Positions 16,206 through 23,889 are shown, counted from the first letter of the stretch. The stretch: 64,000 nt of DNA from Caulobacter sp. (GCA_029866155.1 JARWZW010000027.1:98294-162293); one strand, 5' to 3'. A program made the numbers and translations. Notes: generated from the sequence alone by a model not told the origin.

Positions 16206-16946
16206 ATGAGCGAGCGCAAGGTCTGTCTGATCATCGGCGCCGGCCAGGGTGTGGGAGCCTCCGTCGCCCGGGCCTTTGCCGCCGAGGGCATGACCGTCTG
16301 CCTGACCCGCCGGCCGCGCAATCTGGACAGCCTGCAGGCCCTGGCCGACGAGATCGCGGCCTCCGGCGGCGAGGCCCGGGCCTATGGCGTCGACGCCCGG
16401 TCGGAAGAGGAGATGACCGCCCTGTTCAACCGCATCGAGGCCGAGGTCGGGCCCATCGAGGTGGTGGTCTTCAATATCGGGGCCAATGTGCGGTTCGAGG
16501 TCGTGGACACGACCACCCGGGTCTATACCAAGGTCTGGGAAATGGCCGCCCTGGCCGGGTTCCTGACGGGGCGCGAGGCGGCCCGGGTCATGACGCCCCG
16601 GGGCCGGGGCACCATCCTGTTCACCGGGGCCACGGCCAGCGTCCGGGGCCGAGAGGGTTTCTCCGCCTTTGCCGGCGCCAAACACGCCCTGCGGGCCCTG
16701 GCCCAGAGCCTGGCGCGGGAGGTCGGCCCCAAAGGGGTGCATGTCGCCCATGTCATCGTCGACGGCGCCATCGACGGAACCTTCACCCGCGAACGCATGA
16801 CCGATGACCAGGCCGACGCCCTGCTGGCCCGGGGCGAGATCGTCGACCCGGCCGAGGTGGCCCGCAACTATGTCTGGCTCCACCACCAGGGCCGCTCCGC
16901 CTGGACCCACGAAATGGACCTGCGGCCCTGGACCGAGCGGTGGTGA
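16206..16946 (+). CDS. SDR-family oxidoreductase lacking the catalytic Tyr
   Basis: A 246-residue protein with the SDR cofactor motif GAGQGVGASVARAF and a FNIGAN-type region in place of NNAG. The active-site block is FSAFAGAKHALRALAQSLAR, so the Tyr of Y-x-x-x-K is Phe here; the Lys is kept. Such F-x-x-x-K members form a recognisable subgroup but catalysis is uncertain. Start at ATG 16206 was chosen because GGAG is 9 bases upstream; GTG 16197 is also possible. It is convergent with, and 27 bases from, the small phage gene, at the border of the host-gene block inside the phage region. Confidence 0.7.
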   Translation: MSERKVCLIIGAGQGVGASVARAFAAEGMTVCLTRRPRNLDSLQALADEIAASGGEARAYGVDARSEEEMTALFNRIEAEVGPIEVVVFNIGANVRFEVVDTTTRVYTKVWEMAALAGFLTGREAARVMTPRGRGTILFTGATASVRGREGFSAFAGAKHALRALAQSLAREVGPKGVHVAHVIVDGAIDGTFTRERMTDDQADALLARGEIVDPAEVARNYVWLHHQGRSAWTHEMDLRPWTERW

Positions 16947-16973
16947 CACCTGAGAGCCGCCTATAATTCCCCT

Positions 16974-17153
16974 TCACCCCCACAGCATCCGCGTCGCTAC
17001 CCCGCCCTCCGACCGGCCTCCCGCCGTCGACAGGAAGGTCGCGGCATGGCCCTGGCGGCGGCGCAGGCGGTCTTCGGATTCGGCGCGGATGCGGGCCTCG
17101 TTGAGGGTTGGCGGCGGCGGGGCGGGCCTGGGGCGGCGGATGGTTGGCTGCAT
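16974..17153 (-). CDS. Small phage protein of the podoviral terminase-portal region
   Basis: A 59-residue basic protein: MQPTIRRPRPAPPPPTLNEA, then ARIRAESEDRLRRRQGHAAT, ending FLSTAGGRSEG and MLWG. Prolines at the front, then a helical Arg-rich part with R-R-R-x-G-x-A-A-T and a terminal L/W-G resemble the very short proteins (often 50-80 residues) that podoviruses encode beside the terminase and portal. Function unknown. It is too short for routine gene calls. A copy of the shared phage promoter-like motif precedes it by 16-41 bases, and GACTC lies just before the ATG. Confidence 0.65.
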   Translation of the reverse strand: MQPTIRRPRPAPPPPTLNEARIRAESEDRLRRRQGHAATFLSTAGGRSEGGVATRMLWG

Positions 17154-17168
17154 GGCAGAGTCCTCGAT

Positions 17169-17194
17169 GATCGAAGCGGGGTCGCATTATCCCA
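17169..17194 (-). promoter_or_regulatory. Phage promoter-like motif, copy C (before 59-aa gene)
   Basis: The minus strand reads TGGGATAATG, then 5 bases, then CCGCTTCGATC, one base shorter in the spacer than copies A and B. It would drive the 59-aa phage gene leftwards. A possible GANTC (GACTC) lies between it and the start codon; GANTC is the CcrM methylation site that GcrA reads in Caulobacter, but one site can be chance. Confidence 0.6.
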
Positions 17195-17253
17195 CGGACG
17201 GCTCGCCACGGGGGCGCGGATGGGTCACAAGGCCTGGAAGCCCGGAGCGCAAC

Positions 17254-17421
17254 ATGAAGCCGCCGCCGTCCAAGACCCGACTGTCGGACCTGAAACCGGC
17301 GACGAAGACCGCCGTGTTCGAGCCGCCGACCCCCAGGGTCAGCCGCCAGAAGCGGGGCAAGGTGCTGACTCCCGCCGAAAAGGCCGCCTTCCTGGCGGGC
17401 CGGCCGGACCTGAAGACCTGA
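17254..17421 (+). CDS. Small hypothetical protein convergent with the terminase
   Basis: A 55-residue basic protein: MKPPPSKTRLSDLKPATKTA, then VFEPPTPRVSRQKRGKVLTP, ending in FLAGRPDLKT. GGAG lies 7 bases before the ATG, and the codon choice is normal for the window. It ends 4 bases before the stop of the large terminase gene, which runs towards it. No known family recognised. It lies inside the phage module on the opposite strand, so it may be a phage accessory gene, or chance. Confidence 0.4.
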   Translation: MKPPPSKTRLSDLKPATKTAVFEPPTPRVSRQKRGKVLTPAEKAAFLAGRPDLKT

Positions 17422-17425
17422 AGGC

Positions 17426-18889
17426 TCAGCCCAGCACCAGGCCGCCCTCGGCATAGCCCGGCCCATGGCCACCAGACGGCTTGCTGAGCATGTCCAGCGC
17501 CCGGCCCATCAGGGACAGGGCGTCCACGGCGTCGTCATGGCGGCCGGCGGGAAAGGCGACGCATTCATCGATGAAGTCCTGGCCATCGGGATCGTCCCGC
17601 ACCCAGACCCGGTGGCTCATGACCAGGTTCTGGGCGGCCAGGGCCCTCGCCGTCTTGTCCTGCAGGGAAGGAAGCCAGAACAGGGGCACATGCAGGCCCT
17701 GGGCGGCCATGCCCTCCAGCAGCATGGGTTCGATGGCCTTCTGGATCACCCCGGCCTCGCCGAACCATCGCCGGATACCGCCAAGGGGCCGGAACCGCGC
17801 CATCAGGCTGAGCTGGGCGGCGATCCAGACATTGCTGCTGGTTTTTCCGCCCCAGGCCGCCACCCGCCAGAGCCGCCGGCTTTGGTCCAGGCCCCAGACG
17901 ACGAGACGCGTATAGTCGCCGCGCCCCTCGGTCACTGCATAGTCGCTGGTGCCGTAATAGGTCAGGAGCCGGGGTAGTTCGCCTTCGTGGAAGCGCCGGA
18001 AATCGCCCCTGGGGAAGAAGCTGCCCTCCGCCGGCCGGGGCCGCTGTTGATAGAGGGCGCTCCAGGTGCGGGGATTGACCTGGAACTGGTCCCAGTGATC
18101 GGCCGGCCAGTATTCCGGCCAGAGCCAGGCGCCGGGGGGCCGGCCCAGGGGATCATCGGCCCGTTCGGCCCGGGCCGGCAGGTTGACCACATCCCAGACC
18201 TGGCCGTCGCGGCAGAGGACTGGTCCCGACTGTCCCTGATAGTCCGGGGGCAGCAGGCCGCCGGCCAGGTCATCCTCATGCCAGCGGGTCTGGATCAGCA
18301 CCATCCGGCCGCCGGCCTTCAGCCGGGTGCGCAGGGTGTCGTCGAACTCCTCCCGGGTCCGCTCGCGGATCACCGGACTGTCGGCCTGGTCGCGGCCCTT
18401 GACCGGATCATCGATGACAATCAGGTCGGCCCGGTTGCCGGTGATGCCGGCCAGGATGCCGGCCCCCATCCAGTCGGAGCCATTGTCCAGGGCCCAGGCG
18501 TCGGCCGCGGCGGCGCCGGCTGCGGGTCCTGTCCCGAAGATCTCGCGAAACACCGGCTGACGGGCCACGGACCGCGCCTTGCGGCCCCGGCGGCGGGCGA
18601 GCGCGCTGGCATAGGTGGCGACGATCACATTGCGGCCGGGCGCCCGGCCCATGAACCAGGGGGTGAAGACATCCACCGCATAGGTGGACTTGGCCGAGCC
18701 CGGCGGCATGAACCCCATCAGCCGGCGGATGCGGCCGGACTCCACGGCTTCCAGCTGCTTAAGCCACAGCCGGTGATGGGCGGCCAGCAGGGGCGGATCA
18801 TCCGGGCCCGGAAGGCCGACGCCCGGCACCTCGATGGTCCGGGCAAAAGCAATCAGACTGTCTTGAGGTGAGGCGGCGCAATCGCTCAC
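17426..18889 (-). CDS. Phage terminase large subunit
   Basis: A 487-residue terminase. ATPase: Walker A-like PPGSAKST (residues 62-69), Walker B LIVIDDP (156-162), then the coupling motif TRWHEDD (201-207). Nuclease: GTSDYAVTEGRGDYT around D316, and a C-terminal HDDAVDAL that supplies the last acidic pair. This arrangement packages phage DNA into the portal. The gene overlaps its upstream neighbour by 4 bases (ATGA). It is not next to the portal, as it usually is in podoviruses; 8.5 kb of host-like genes separate them. Confidence 0.9.
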   Translation of the reverse strand: MSDCAASPQDSLIAFARTIEVPGVGLPGPDDPPLLAAHHRLWLKQLEAVESGRIRRLMGFMPPGSAKSTYAVDVFTPWFMGRAPGRNVIVATYASALARRRGRKARSVARQPVFREIFGTGPAAGAAAADAWALDNGSDWMGAGILAGITGNRADLIVIDDPVKGRDQADSPVIRERTREEFDDTLRTRLKAGGRMVLIQTRWHEDDLAGGLLPPDYQGQSGPVLCRDGQVWDVVNLPARAERADDPLGRPPGAWLWPEYWPADHWDQFQVNPRTWSALYQQRPRPAEGSFFPRGDFRRFHEGELPRLLTYYGTSDYAVTEGRGDYTRLVVWGLDQSRRLWRVAAWGGKTSSNVWIAAQLSLMARFRPLGGIRRWFGEAGVIQKAIEPMLLEGMAAQGLHVPLFWLPSLQDKTARALAAQNLVMSHRVWVRDDPDGQDFIDECVAFPAGRHDDAVDALSLMGRALDMLSKPSGGHGPGYAEGGLVLG

Positions 18890-19479
18890 CGGGCCGGGGC
18901 CTGTCGGCCTTCCGGGCGAGGCCCAAAGCGGTCCCAGCCAAACGCCTGGCGCTCCTGGGCGGGTCTGGCGGTCGCCGCCTCCAGGATGGCCAGTTCCCAG
19001 GACCTGGGCCGGCGGACCCCCAGGGCGCGGTGATCGGGGCAGTAGCGTTCGTTCCGCGATCGGTCACAGCCGCAGAACAGCTGCACCCCGGCCTCGTCCT
19101 CCTCTAGGGGCCAGTGGCAAGCAAGGGGACCCAGGGCCTCCAGCCGTCGCATGCGGGCGGGATCCAGGATCGGGCTGGGCCTCAGCCCCCGGTCCGGCGC
19201 CTGGGCGGCGGTGGTCGCGGTTCGGCGCCAGCCCAGCCGGGCGATCTTGGCGCTGATCACCCCCTTGCCCACCCCCATCCGGCCAGCGATCAGCAGGTGC
19301 GACAGGCCCTGGTCGAACAGGGCGCGCAGGGCCTCCAGTCGCTCGGCAGGCCAGTCGGACCGGGAGCGGACGGGCCTGGCCGGGCGCGGGGAACGGAAAG
19401 GCTGGCCGGGATGCGGCGCGCAGGGGGGCATGGCGCAAGGAGGCGGGGCCGCCCGCAGGGCGGGGGTCGGGGTGAGCAT
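18886..19479 (-). CDS. GcrA-like cell-cycle regulator encoded in phage module
   Basis: About 197 residues from ATG 19479. GcrA features: the N-terminal helix-turn-helix region WPAERLEALRALFDQGLSHL followed by IAGRMGVGKGVISAKIARLGW, and a C-terminal Cys/His block (CHWPLEEDEAGVQLFCGCD, then NERYCPDHR) like the CxWP...C and YCxxH of GcrA. In Caulobacter GcrA works with sigma-70 at GANTC-methylated promoters. An Ala/Pro/Arg-rich tail precedes the HTH. It lies where a small terminase gene would be expected, so it may double as a DNA-recognition protein; that is inference. A TTG start at 19503 is less likely than this ATG with GGAG upstream. Confidence 0.75.
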   Translation of the reverse strand: MLTPTPALRAAPPPCAMPPCAPHPGQPFRSPRPARPVRSRSDWPAERLEALRALFDQGLSHLLIAGRMGVGKGVISAKIARLGWRRTATTAAQAPDRGLRPSPILDPARMRRLEALGPLACHWPLEEDEAGVQLFCGCDRSRNERYCPDHRALGVRRPRSWELAILEAATARPAQERQAFGWDRFGPRPEGRQAPAR

Positions 19480-19548
19480 GGCTCGGTCTCCGGATGGCTT
19501 CAAAGGGGGTGGGCGGCGCTGGTCTGGGCCTTGTCAGTCCGGTGCGTG

Positions 19549-19758
19549 TCAGTCCGGCGGGCGCCGGCCGCGGCGCGCCACGGCGGCGGCCAGTTCTTCC
19601 AGGCTGGCCAGGCCGCGCCCGGCCAGGGCCGGCCAGTAGCGGGGCGGGATGGAATCCAGTCGCTTCCACTGATGGGCCCGGCCGGACGGGGCCTTCAGGA
19701 CCCGGGCGAGACGGGACGGGCCGCCGGCGGCCGCAATGATGTCGGTGTGGCTACGCAT
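19549..19758 (-). CDS. Cro-like small DNA-binding protein
   Basis: A 69-residue protein starting MRSHTDIIAAAGGPSRLARV, then LKAPSGRAHQWKRLDSIPPR and YWPAL. This is the helix-turn-helix layout of phage Cro/YdaS-type proteins: a 'G-G-x-x-x-L-A-x-x-L' helix, a W-K-x-R-x-S-I-P turn and a terminal helix. It diverges from the CI-like repressor with an 80-base shared region holding three operators, one just upstream of its start. The longer in-frame start at 19800 would run into those operators, so ATG 19758 was chosen. Confidence 0.7.
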   Translation of the reverse strand: MRSHTDIIAAAGGPSRLARVLKAPSGRAHQWKRLDSIPPRYWPALAGRGLASLEELAAAVARRGRRPPD

Positions 19759-19765
19759 GATCAAA

Positions 19766-19840
19766 CTGTATGAAAAATACAGATAACCGGCAACCCGCAT
19801 CTGTAGACAACATACAGGAATTATCGTAGGTTTCCTACAT
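19766..19840. promoter_or_regulatory. Three-site operator between Cro-like and CI-like genes
   Basis: Three 17-base sites of form CTGTA-N7-TACAG: O1 at 19766-19782 and O2 at 19801-19817 are perfect in the arms, O3 at 19824-19840 is degenerate (TCGTA-N7-TACAT). Centres are 35 and 23 bases apart. O1 is next to the Cro-like start; O3 covers the repressor ATG at 19839. This is the lambda-type arrangement and suggests mutual repression and autoregulation. The repressor appears to have no ribosome site, so its mRNA may be leaderless. Confidence 0.75.
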
Positions 19841-20483
19841 GCCCCCCGCCCAGGTCCCCGACAGCCCCGATGTCCTGCCCGCCGCTGCGGCGGCGGAACG
19901 GCTGCGCCGGGCGCGGCGGGCCAAGGGCCTGGCCTCGGCGGCCGAGGCGGCGCGGCTGCAGGGCTGGAACCTCAATACCTACGCCTCGAACGAGAATGGC
20001 AATGCCAGCTTCTCCTTCCGCAAGGCCGAGACCTATGCCCGGGCTTTCGGCGTGCGGGCCGAATGGCTCTATGCCGGCAAGGGACCGATGAAGGCCCGGT
20101 CCCAGGGCCTGCCGGTGCTGGGCAAGGTGGCGGCCGGGGCCGAGGCCCTGTTCGACGACGACTACGAGATGGGCGCCGCCGCCGACTGGCTGGATCCCGG
20201 CGTTCCGGAGGGCGGCATCGTCCTGACGGTGGATGGGGAGTCCATGCTGCCCCGGTTCCGGCATGGCGAGCGGCTGATCTTTGGCCGGCGGTATGACGAC
20301 CCCGGTCCCCTGGTCGGACATGAGGTCATGGCCCGGCTGGCCGACGGGCGAAAGATGGTCAAGATCCTGCGCCGGGGCGCGGCCCCCGGCCTCTGGACCC
20401 TTGAAAGTATCAATACCCGCTTCCCGCCCATCGAGGATGTCGAACTGCTCTGGGCCCTGCCCTTCGAGGGCCTGAGGGTCTAG
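19839..20483 (+). CDS. CI/LexA-like phage repressor (S24 family)
   Basis: A 214-residue repressor. The N-terminal half holds a helix-turn-helix (RLRRARRAKGLASAAEAARL). The C-terminal half is a LexA/S24 domain: cleavage bond Ala99-Gly100 (KVAAGAEA), nucleophile Ser135 in VDGESMLPRF and general base Lys175 in GRKMVKILRR. It probably keeps the phage silent and self-cleaves in the SOS response. All catalytic residues are kept, so it should be functional. A promoter-like motif for the tail fibre starts 28 bases after its stop. Confidence 0.85.
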   Translation: MPPAQVPDSPDVLPAAAAAERLRRARRAKGLASAAEAARLQGWNLNTYASNENGNASFSFRKAETYARAFGVRAEWLYAGKGPMKARSQGLPVLGKVAAGAEALFDDDYEMGAAADWLDPGVPEGGIVLTVDGESMLPRFRHGERLIFGRRYDDPGPLVGHEVMARLADGRKMVKILRRGAAPGLWTLESINTRFPPIEDVELLWALPFEGLRV

Positions 20484-20510
20484 GCGAGAAAGGTCTGTTC
20501 CCCCCGTCCT

Positions 20511-20537
20511 GTGGGATAATGGATCTGCCGCTTCGAT
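20511..20537 (+). promoter_or_regulatory. Phage promoter-like motif, copy B (before tail fibre)
   Basis: The plus strand reads GTGGGATAATG, 6 bases, then CCGCTTCGATG. It matches copies A and C in both blocks and is on the other strand, so the repeat is not due to simple tandem duplication. It lies 30 bases before the tail-fibre ATG at 20567 and just after the repressor stop. Confidence 0.65.
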
Positions 20538-20566
20538 GCGGCGCCGCCCCCCTCCAGGACGCTTCC

Positions 20567-22579
20567 ATGACTGTCTCCGCACAGACCCCTCGCCATGTCC
20601 GCTATCTGGGCGATGGCGGCGCCGGCCCCTTCGCCATTCCCTTCCCCTTTCACGAGGCGGCGGATATTCGCGCCAGCCTGACGGCTGCGGAGGGCGTGAC
20701 CCTTCCCCTGACTGGCGTTGTTGTGACCGGGGCCGGCGACCCGGACGGCGGCGCGGCCGCCACCCCGGCGCCGGTCCTGACCGGCCAGACCCTGACCCTC
20801 TGGTCCGCCACGGCCATGGTTCAGCCTATGGACTATATCGCCGCCGACGCCTTTCCGGCCGAAAGCCACGAAGCGGCCCTCGACCGCCTGACCCTGATCG
20901 CCCAGGACCTGCAGCGCGACCTGGACCGGTCCTTCAAGGTCGCCCTGGGCGAACCGCCCCCGATTGACGCCAGCTTTGACGCCGCGGTCCAGTCCGCCGC
21001 CGAACAGGTCACCCCCGCCGCCCTGGCCCAGATCGACGCCGCCGCCATCCAGGCCCTCACGACAGGCCTGGCCGACCTGGCCGCCGCCGGGGACGCCCGC
21101 ATCGCCGCTATTGGCGTGGCCGTCGGCTCGACCGTCCATGCCGACACCACGGCCGGCCTCGCGGCCACGGCCGACCAGGGCTATTTCTGGGTCGTCGGGA
21201 CGGGCGACGCCATTGCGAAGCTCTACAAGGACAATGCCGGGTCGGCGGTGCTGATCGCCGAAAGCCCCTCGCAGGAGGCCGTGGCGGACGTCCTGACCTT
21301 TGCGGCGGACCTGCCCCTGTCGCCGGACGGGACCAGGGTGATCGAGTATGCGCTGGACGGCTATGGCGTCAGCCGGGTTGTGCGGGGGATCAAGCCCCTT
21401 ACCGGCGCGCCGGTCTATCCGGGGCTGGTGACGGACGCGGGGCTCGATGCGGCTATCGCGACCGTCGATCCGGGGCCGTTTGTCGGGTCCTTGCCTCTGG
21501 CCCTGAACGGCGAGGTTCCGCTGGTCATCTTCGGATCTGACAGGCGCGCCCTGACCATCAACCCGACCACGGGCCTGATCTCGCCCGTGCAGGCCGCCGC
21601 TCAGTCCGATAGCTATGACAGCCTGTTTCCGTCCGACGCCCGGCTGCGGGTCTCGGACTACTGGTCGATCACCGAGCAAAGCGTGACCCGCCTGCGGTTC
21701 CTGCGAGGGATCACCAACGGCAACGCCTTTCAGCACTGTTCGCCGGGCTCTCGGGTGGGCTTCTACACCAACGCCCAGGTCGTGCGGTTCCGGCTCTACT
21801 GGAATGGCCTGGTGACCCGCGACGACGTCCAGAACTTCGTCGGCGGGGTGCTGGCCGATGACGTGCTGGAGGACAGCTTCACCAATCCCTTCGGAGCGAC
21901 CGGGACGGGCGAGTCCTGGGTGACGGTGGATTTCGGATCAACCTCGACCACGGCCCGCAAGGTCGAGCTGATCTGGCCCTATGGCGATGGCATGGACCTT
22001 CTCGAGGTCCAGGTCAGCCGGGGGGCGGCGGTGATCATCGCCCCGGCGCGGCCGACCACGAAACTGGTGGTGGCGGGCGACAGCATCACCCACGGCTTCA
22101 ACGCCACCAACATCTTCACCAGCTGGGCCTGGCAGCTGGCGGTGGCCAAGGGCTACCAGCTGATCAACATCGCCAATGGGTCGGAACAGGTCGTGGCGGC
22201 CAATGCCAATGTTCTGGGCGAGACCGGGGCGCAGCATGTGATCTACGCCATCGGCTACAATAACTTCTCGCCCCAGACGCCGACCGCAACCTTCCAGGCG
22301 GCTCTGGAGGCCTGGCTGGCCAATGCCCGATCCGAGCTGCCGAGCGCACGGCTCTACATCGCGTCCATGCTCTACACGACCAACACCAACACCATCACGC
22401 CCGCCCAATACCGGACGGCGACGGCGGCGGCCGTGACGGCCTTTGGCGATGGCAATACCGAGTATGTCGACGGCCTGTCGCTGATGACCAACAGCGGGAC
22501 CCGGCTGGTCGATGGCATCCACCCCAATGACACAGGCGCGGCCGAGGTGGCCACGGCCTGGGCGTCGATCATCGACTAG
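20567..22579 (+). CDS. Phage tail fibre with C-terminal SGNH esterase domain
   Basis: A 670-residue protein. The N-terminus (TPRHVRYLGDGGAGPFAIPF, then PFHEAADI) is the T7-type tail-fibre anchoring domain. An Ala-rich helical stalk follows. The C-terminal part is an SGNH hydrolase: VAGDSITHG with Ser506, IGYNN in the third block, and DGIHPN with Asp649 and His652. Such fibres often deacetylate a surface polysaccharide. ATG 20567 has AGGA upstream; the longer ORF start at 20519 lies inside the promoter-like motif. The host receptor is presumably an acetylated capsule or O-chain. Confidence 0.8.
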   Translation: MTVSAQTPRHVRYLGDGGAGPFAIPFPFHEAADIRASLTAAEGVTLPLTGVVVTGAGDPDGGAAATPAPVLTGQTLTLWSATAMVQPMDYIAADAFPAESHEAALDRLTLIAQDLQRDLDRSFKVALGEPPPIDASFDAAVQSAAEQVTPAALAQIDAAAIQALTTGLADLAAAGDARIAAIGVAVGSTVHADTTAGLAATADQGYFWVVGTGDAIAKLYKDNAGSAVLIAESPSQEAVADVLTFAADLPLSPDGTRVIEYALDGYGVSRVVRGIKPLTGAPVYPGLVTDAGLDAAIATVDPGPFVGSLPLALNGEVPLVIFGSDRRALTINPTTGLISPVQAAAQSDSYDSLFPSDARLRVSDYWSITEQSVTRLRFLRGITNGNAFQHCSPGSRVGFYTNAQVVRFRLYWNGLVTRDDVQNFVGGVLADDVLEDSFTNPFGATGTGESWVTVDFGSTSTTARKVELIWPYGDGMDLLEVQVSRGAAVIIAPARPTTKLVVAGDSITHGFNATNIFTSWAWQLAVAKGYQLINIANGSEQVVAANANVLGETGAQHVIYAIGYNNFSPQTPTATFQAALEAWLANARSELPSARLYIASMLYTTNTNTITPAQYRTATAAAVTAFGDGNTEYVDGLSLMTNSGTRLVDGIHPNDTGAAEVATAWASIID

Positions 22580-22591
22580 GAGACTGACACC

Positions 22592-23326
22592 ATGGCGCTT
22601 CCCTATCTGTCCGACATTGTCGTGGACGACAGTTTCCCCCTGTCGGGCCTGACCACGGCGGCCCTGGCCTTTCACGCCCTGTCCGGGCGGCTGGCCTGGC
22701 TTGAGTTCGACGCCGGATTTGTCAGCGAGGACGGGACCGAGATCCTGGACCGGGGAAGCGGCGGTTCCTACGCCGTGACCGGAACCCTGGGCGAGGACAC
22801 CCATACCAGCGGCGGCGGGACCGTGCGGGGCGGGGCCCTGTTCAGTGGATCGCAGACGATCAACCTCGGCTCGATCCTGCCGACCTCCGCCGACTACAGC
22901 CTGTTCGCGGTCTATAAGCAGAGCGCGGAGACGACGCAGGGTATCCACACAATCACCGGCGCATCGGGTGCCACCTATCACGGCTTCTATCTGACGCCGA
23001 CAACCGGGAGGCTGAACCTGAGCCATGCCGCCGGGCTGGTTCAGCAGGGGCCGACCAACCACACCCCGGGCAGCGTCTATCGTGTCGGGTTGCTCTGGGC
23101 GCAAAGCCCCAAGGTGCTGGAGTTCCAGTTCGGCGGTTCCACGGAAACCTCCAATTCGGAAACCCTCAGCAATACCGATCCGACCCTGATCGTCGGCAAC
23201 CTTCCGGGCCTTGCAGGCTCGCGGCGGTTCATGGGTTCGCTGTTCCATCTCAGCCTGTTCAGCCGACGCCTGACCGGCGACGATCTGGCCGCTGTGAACA
23301 CCTATCTGGCGGAGCAATACGTCTAG
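22592..23326 (+). CDS. LamG/concanavalin-like lectin phage protein
   Basis: A 244-residue protein, likely a beta-sandwich of the LamG/ConA type: [20 protein letters not shown], then [15 protein letters not shown] and the terminal [20 protein letters not shown]. The last block, a strand with a short helix after it, is a standard end of LamG domains. No signal peptide. It starts 12 bases after the tail fibre and probably belongs to the adsorption apparatus, perhaps as a fibre partner or chaperone-like tip protein. The role is inference. Its stop overlaps the O-acetyltransferase stop by 4 bases. Confidence 0.65.
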   Translation: MALPYLSDIVVDDSFPLSGLTTAALAFHALSGRLAWLEFDAGFVSEDGTEILDRGSGGSYAVTGTLGEDTHTSGGGTVRGGALFSGSQTINLGSILPTSADYSLFAVYKQSAETTQGIHTITGASGATYHGFYLTPTTGRLNLSHAAGLVQQGPTNHTPGSVYRVGLLWAQSPKVLEFQFGGSTETSNSETLSNTDPTLIVGNLPGLAGSRRFMGSLFHLSLFSRRLTGDDLAAVNTYLAEQYV

Positions 23327-23889
23327 GCGGCGGGGTCGAGGTCCCTGATTCTGCGGGCCGGGTTTCCGGCCACCAGGGTCCAGGGCGGCACGTCGCGGGT
23401 CACGACGCTGCCGGCGGCGACCACGGCGCCCTCGCCGATGCTGACGCCTTTGAGGATCAGAACCCCGACCCCGATCCAGGCCTTGTCGGCTATTGTGATC
23501 GGGGAGGTGGCGACATGGGTCCAGTCCTTGCGCCCCGCCATCCAGTCCATGTGATCGCCCCGGCGCTTTGACCAGTCGAGGCTGTGGCTGTCGTGATCAT
23601 CGAGGGTGCAGTCCCAGCTGATCAGCACATCGTCGCCGATGGTAATCCGGTCGGCGCAGACCAAGAGGGAACCGCCCACCTGGCTGCGGGCGCCGATGGA
23701 GACCGCGCCGCCGGGCCGGTCGTAGGAGATGCGCCCACCGAACAGGCTGTGTTGGCCGATAGCCAGATCACAGCCGCGACCTCCGGCGACCTGCCAGGGG
23801 CGGATGCGCGCCGAGGGGTGGATGGCCCGGCTGCGCAGGCCGGTCAGAGACCACAGGGGCGGGCGGCGGGTGAGCAGGCGCTTTAGCAT
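23323..23889 (-). CDS. Sugar O-acetyltransferase (left-handed beta-helix)
   Basis: A 188-residue hexapeptide-repeat acetyltransferase. Repeats of the I-G-x-x-x-x type appear in [34 protein letters not shown] (about residues 84-105) and [20 protein letters not shown]. The H in DDHD, the KSWIG-like KAWIG and the GNPARRI end match the acetyl-CoA-binding acyltransferases of the maltose/galactoside type. The gene is on the opposite strand to both neighbours in the tail fibre-lysis module. That is the usual place of a phage cargo gene, which could alter the surface sugar that the fibre recognises. Confidence 0.75.
   Translation of the reverse strand: MLKRLLTRRPPLWSLTGLRSRAIHPSARIRPWQVAGGRGCDLAIGQHSLFGGRISYDRPGGAVSIGARSQVGGSLLVCADRITIGDDVLISWDCTLDDHDSHSLDWSKRRGDHMDWMAGRKDWTHVATSPITIADKAWIGVGVLILKGVSIGEGAVVAAGSVVTRDVPPWTLVAGNPARRIRDLDPAA

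Noticed and set aside
20480..23317. Two long minus-strand open frames (418 and 459 codons) under the tail fibre and lectin-like genes
   Set aside because: Shadows of the plus-strand genes; no ribosome site or family feature.
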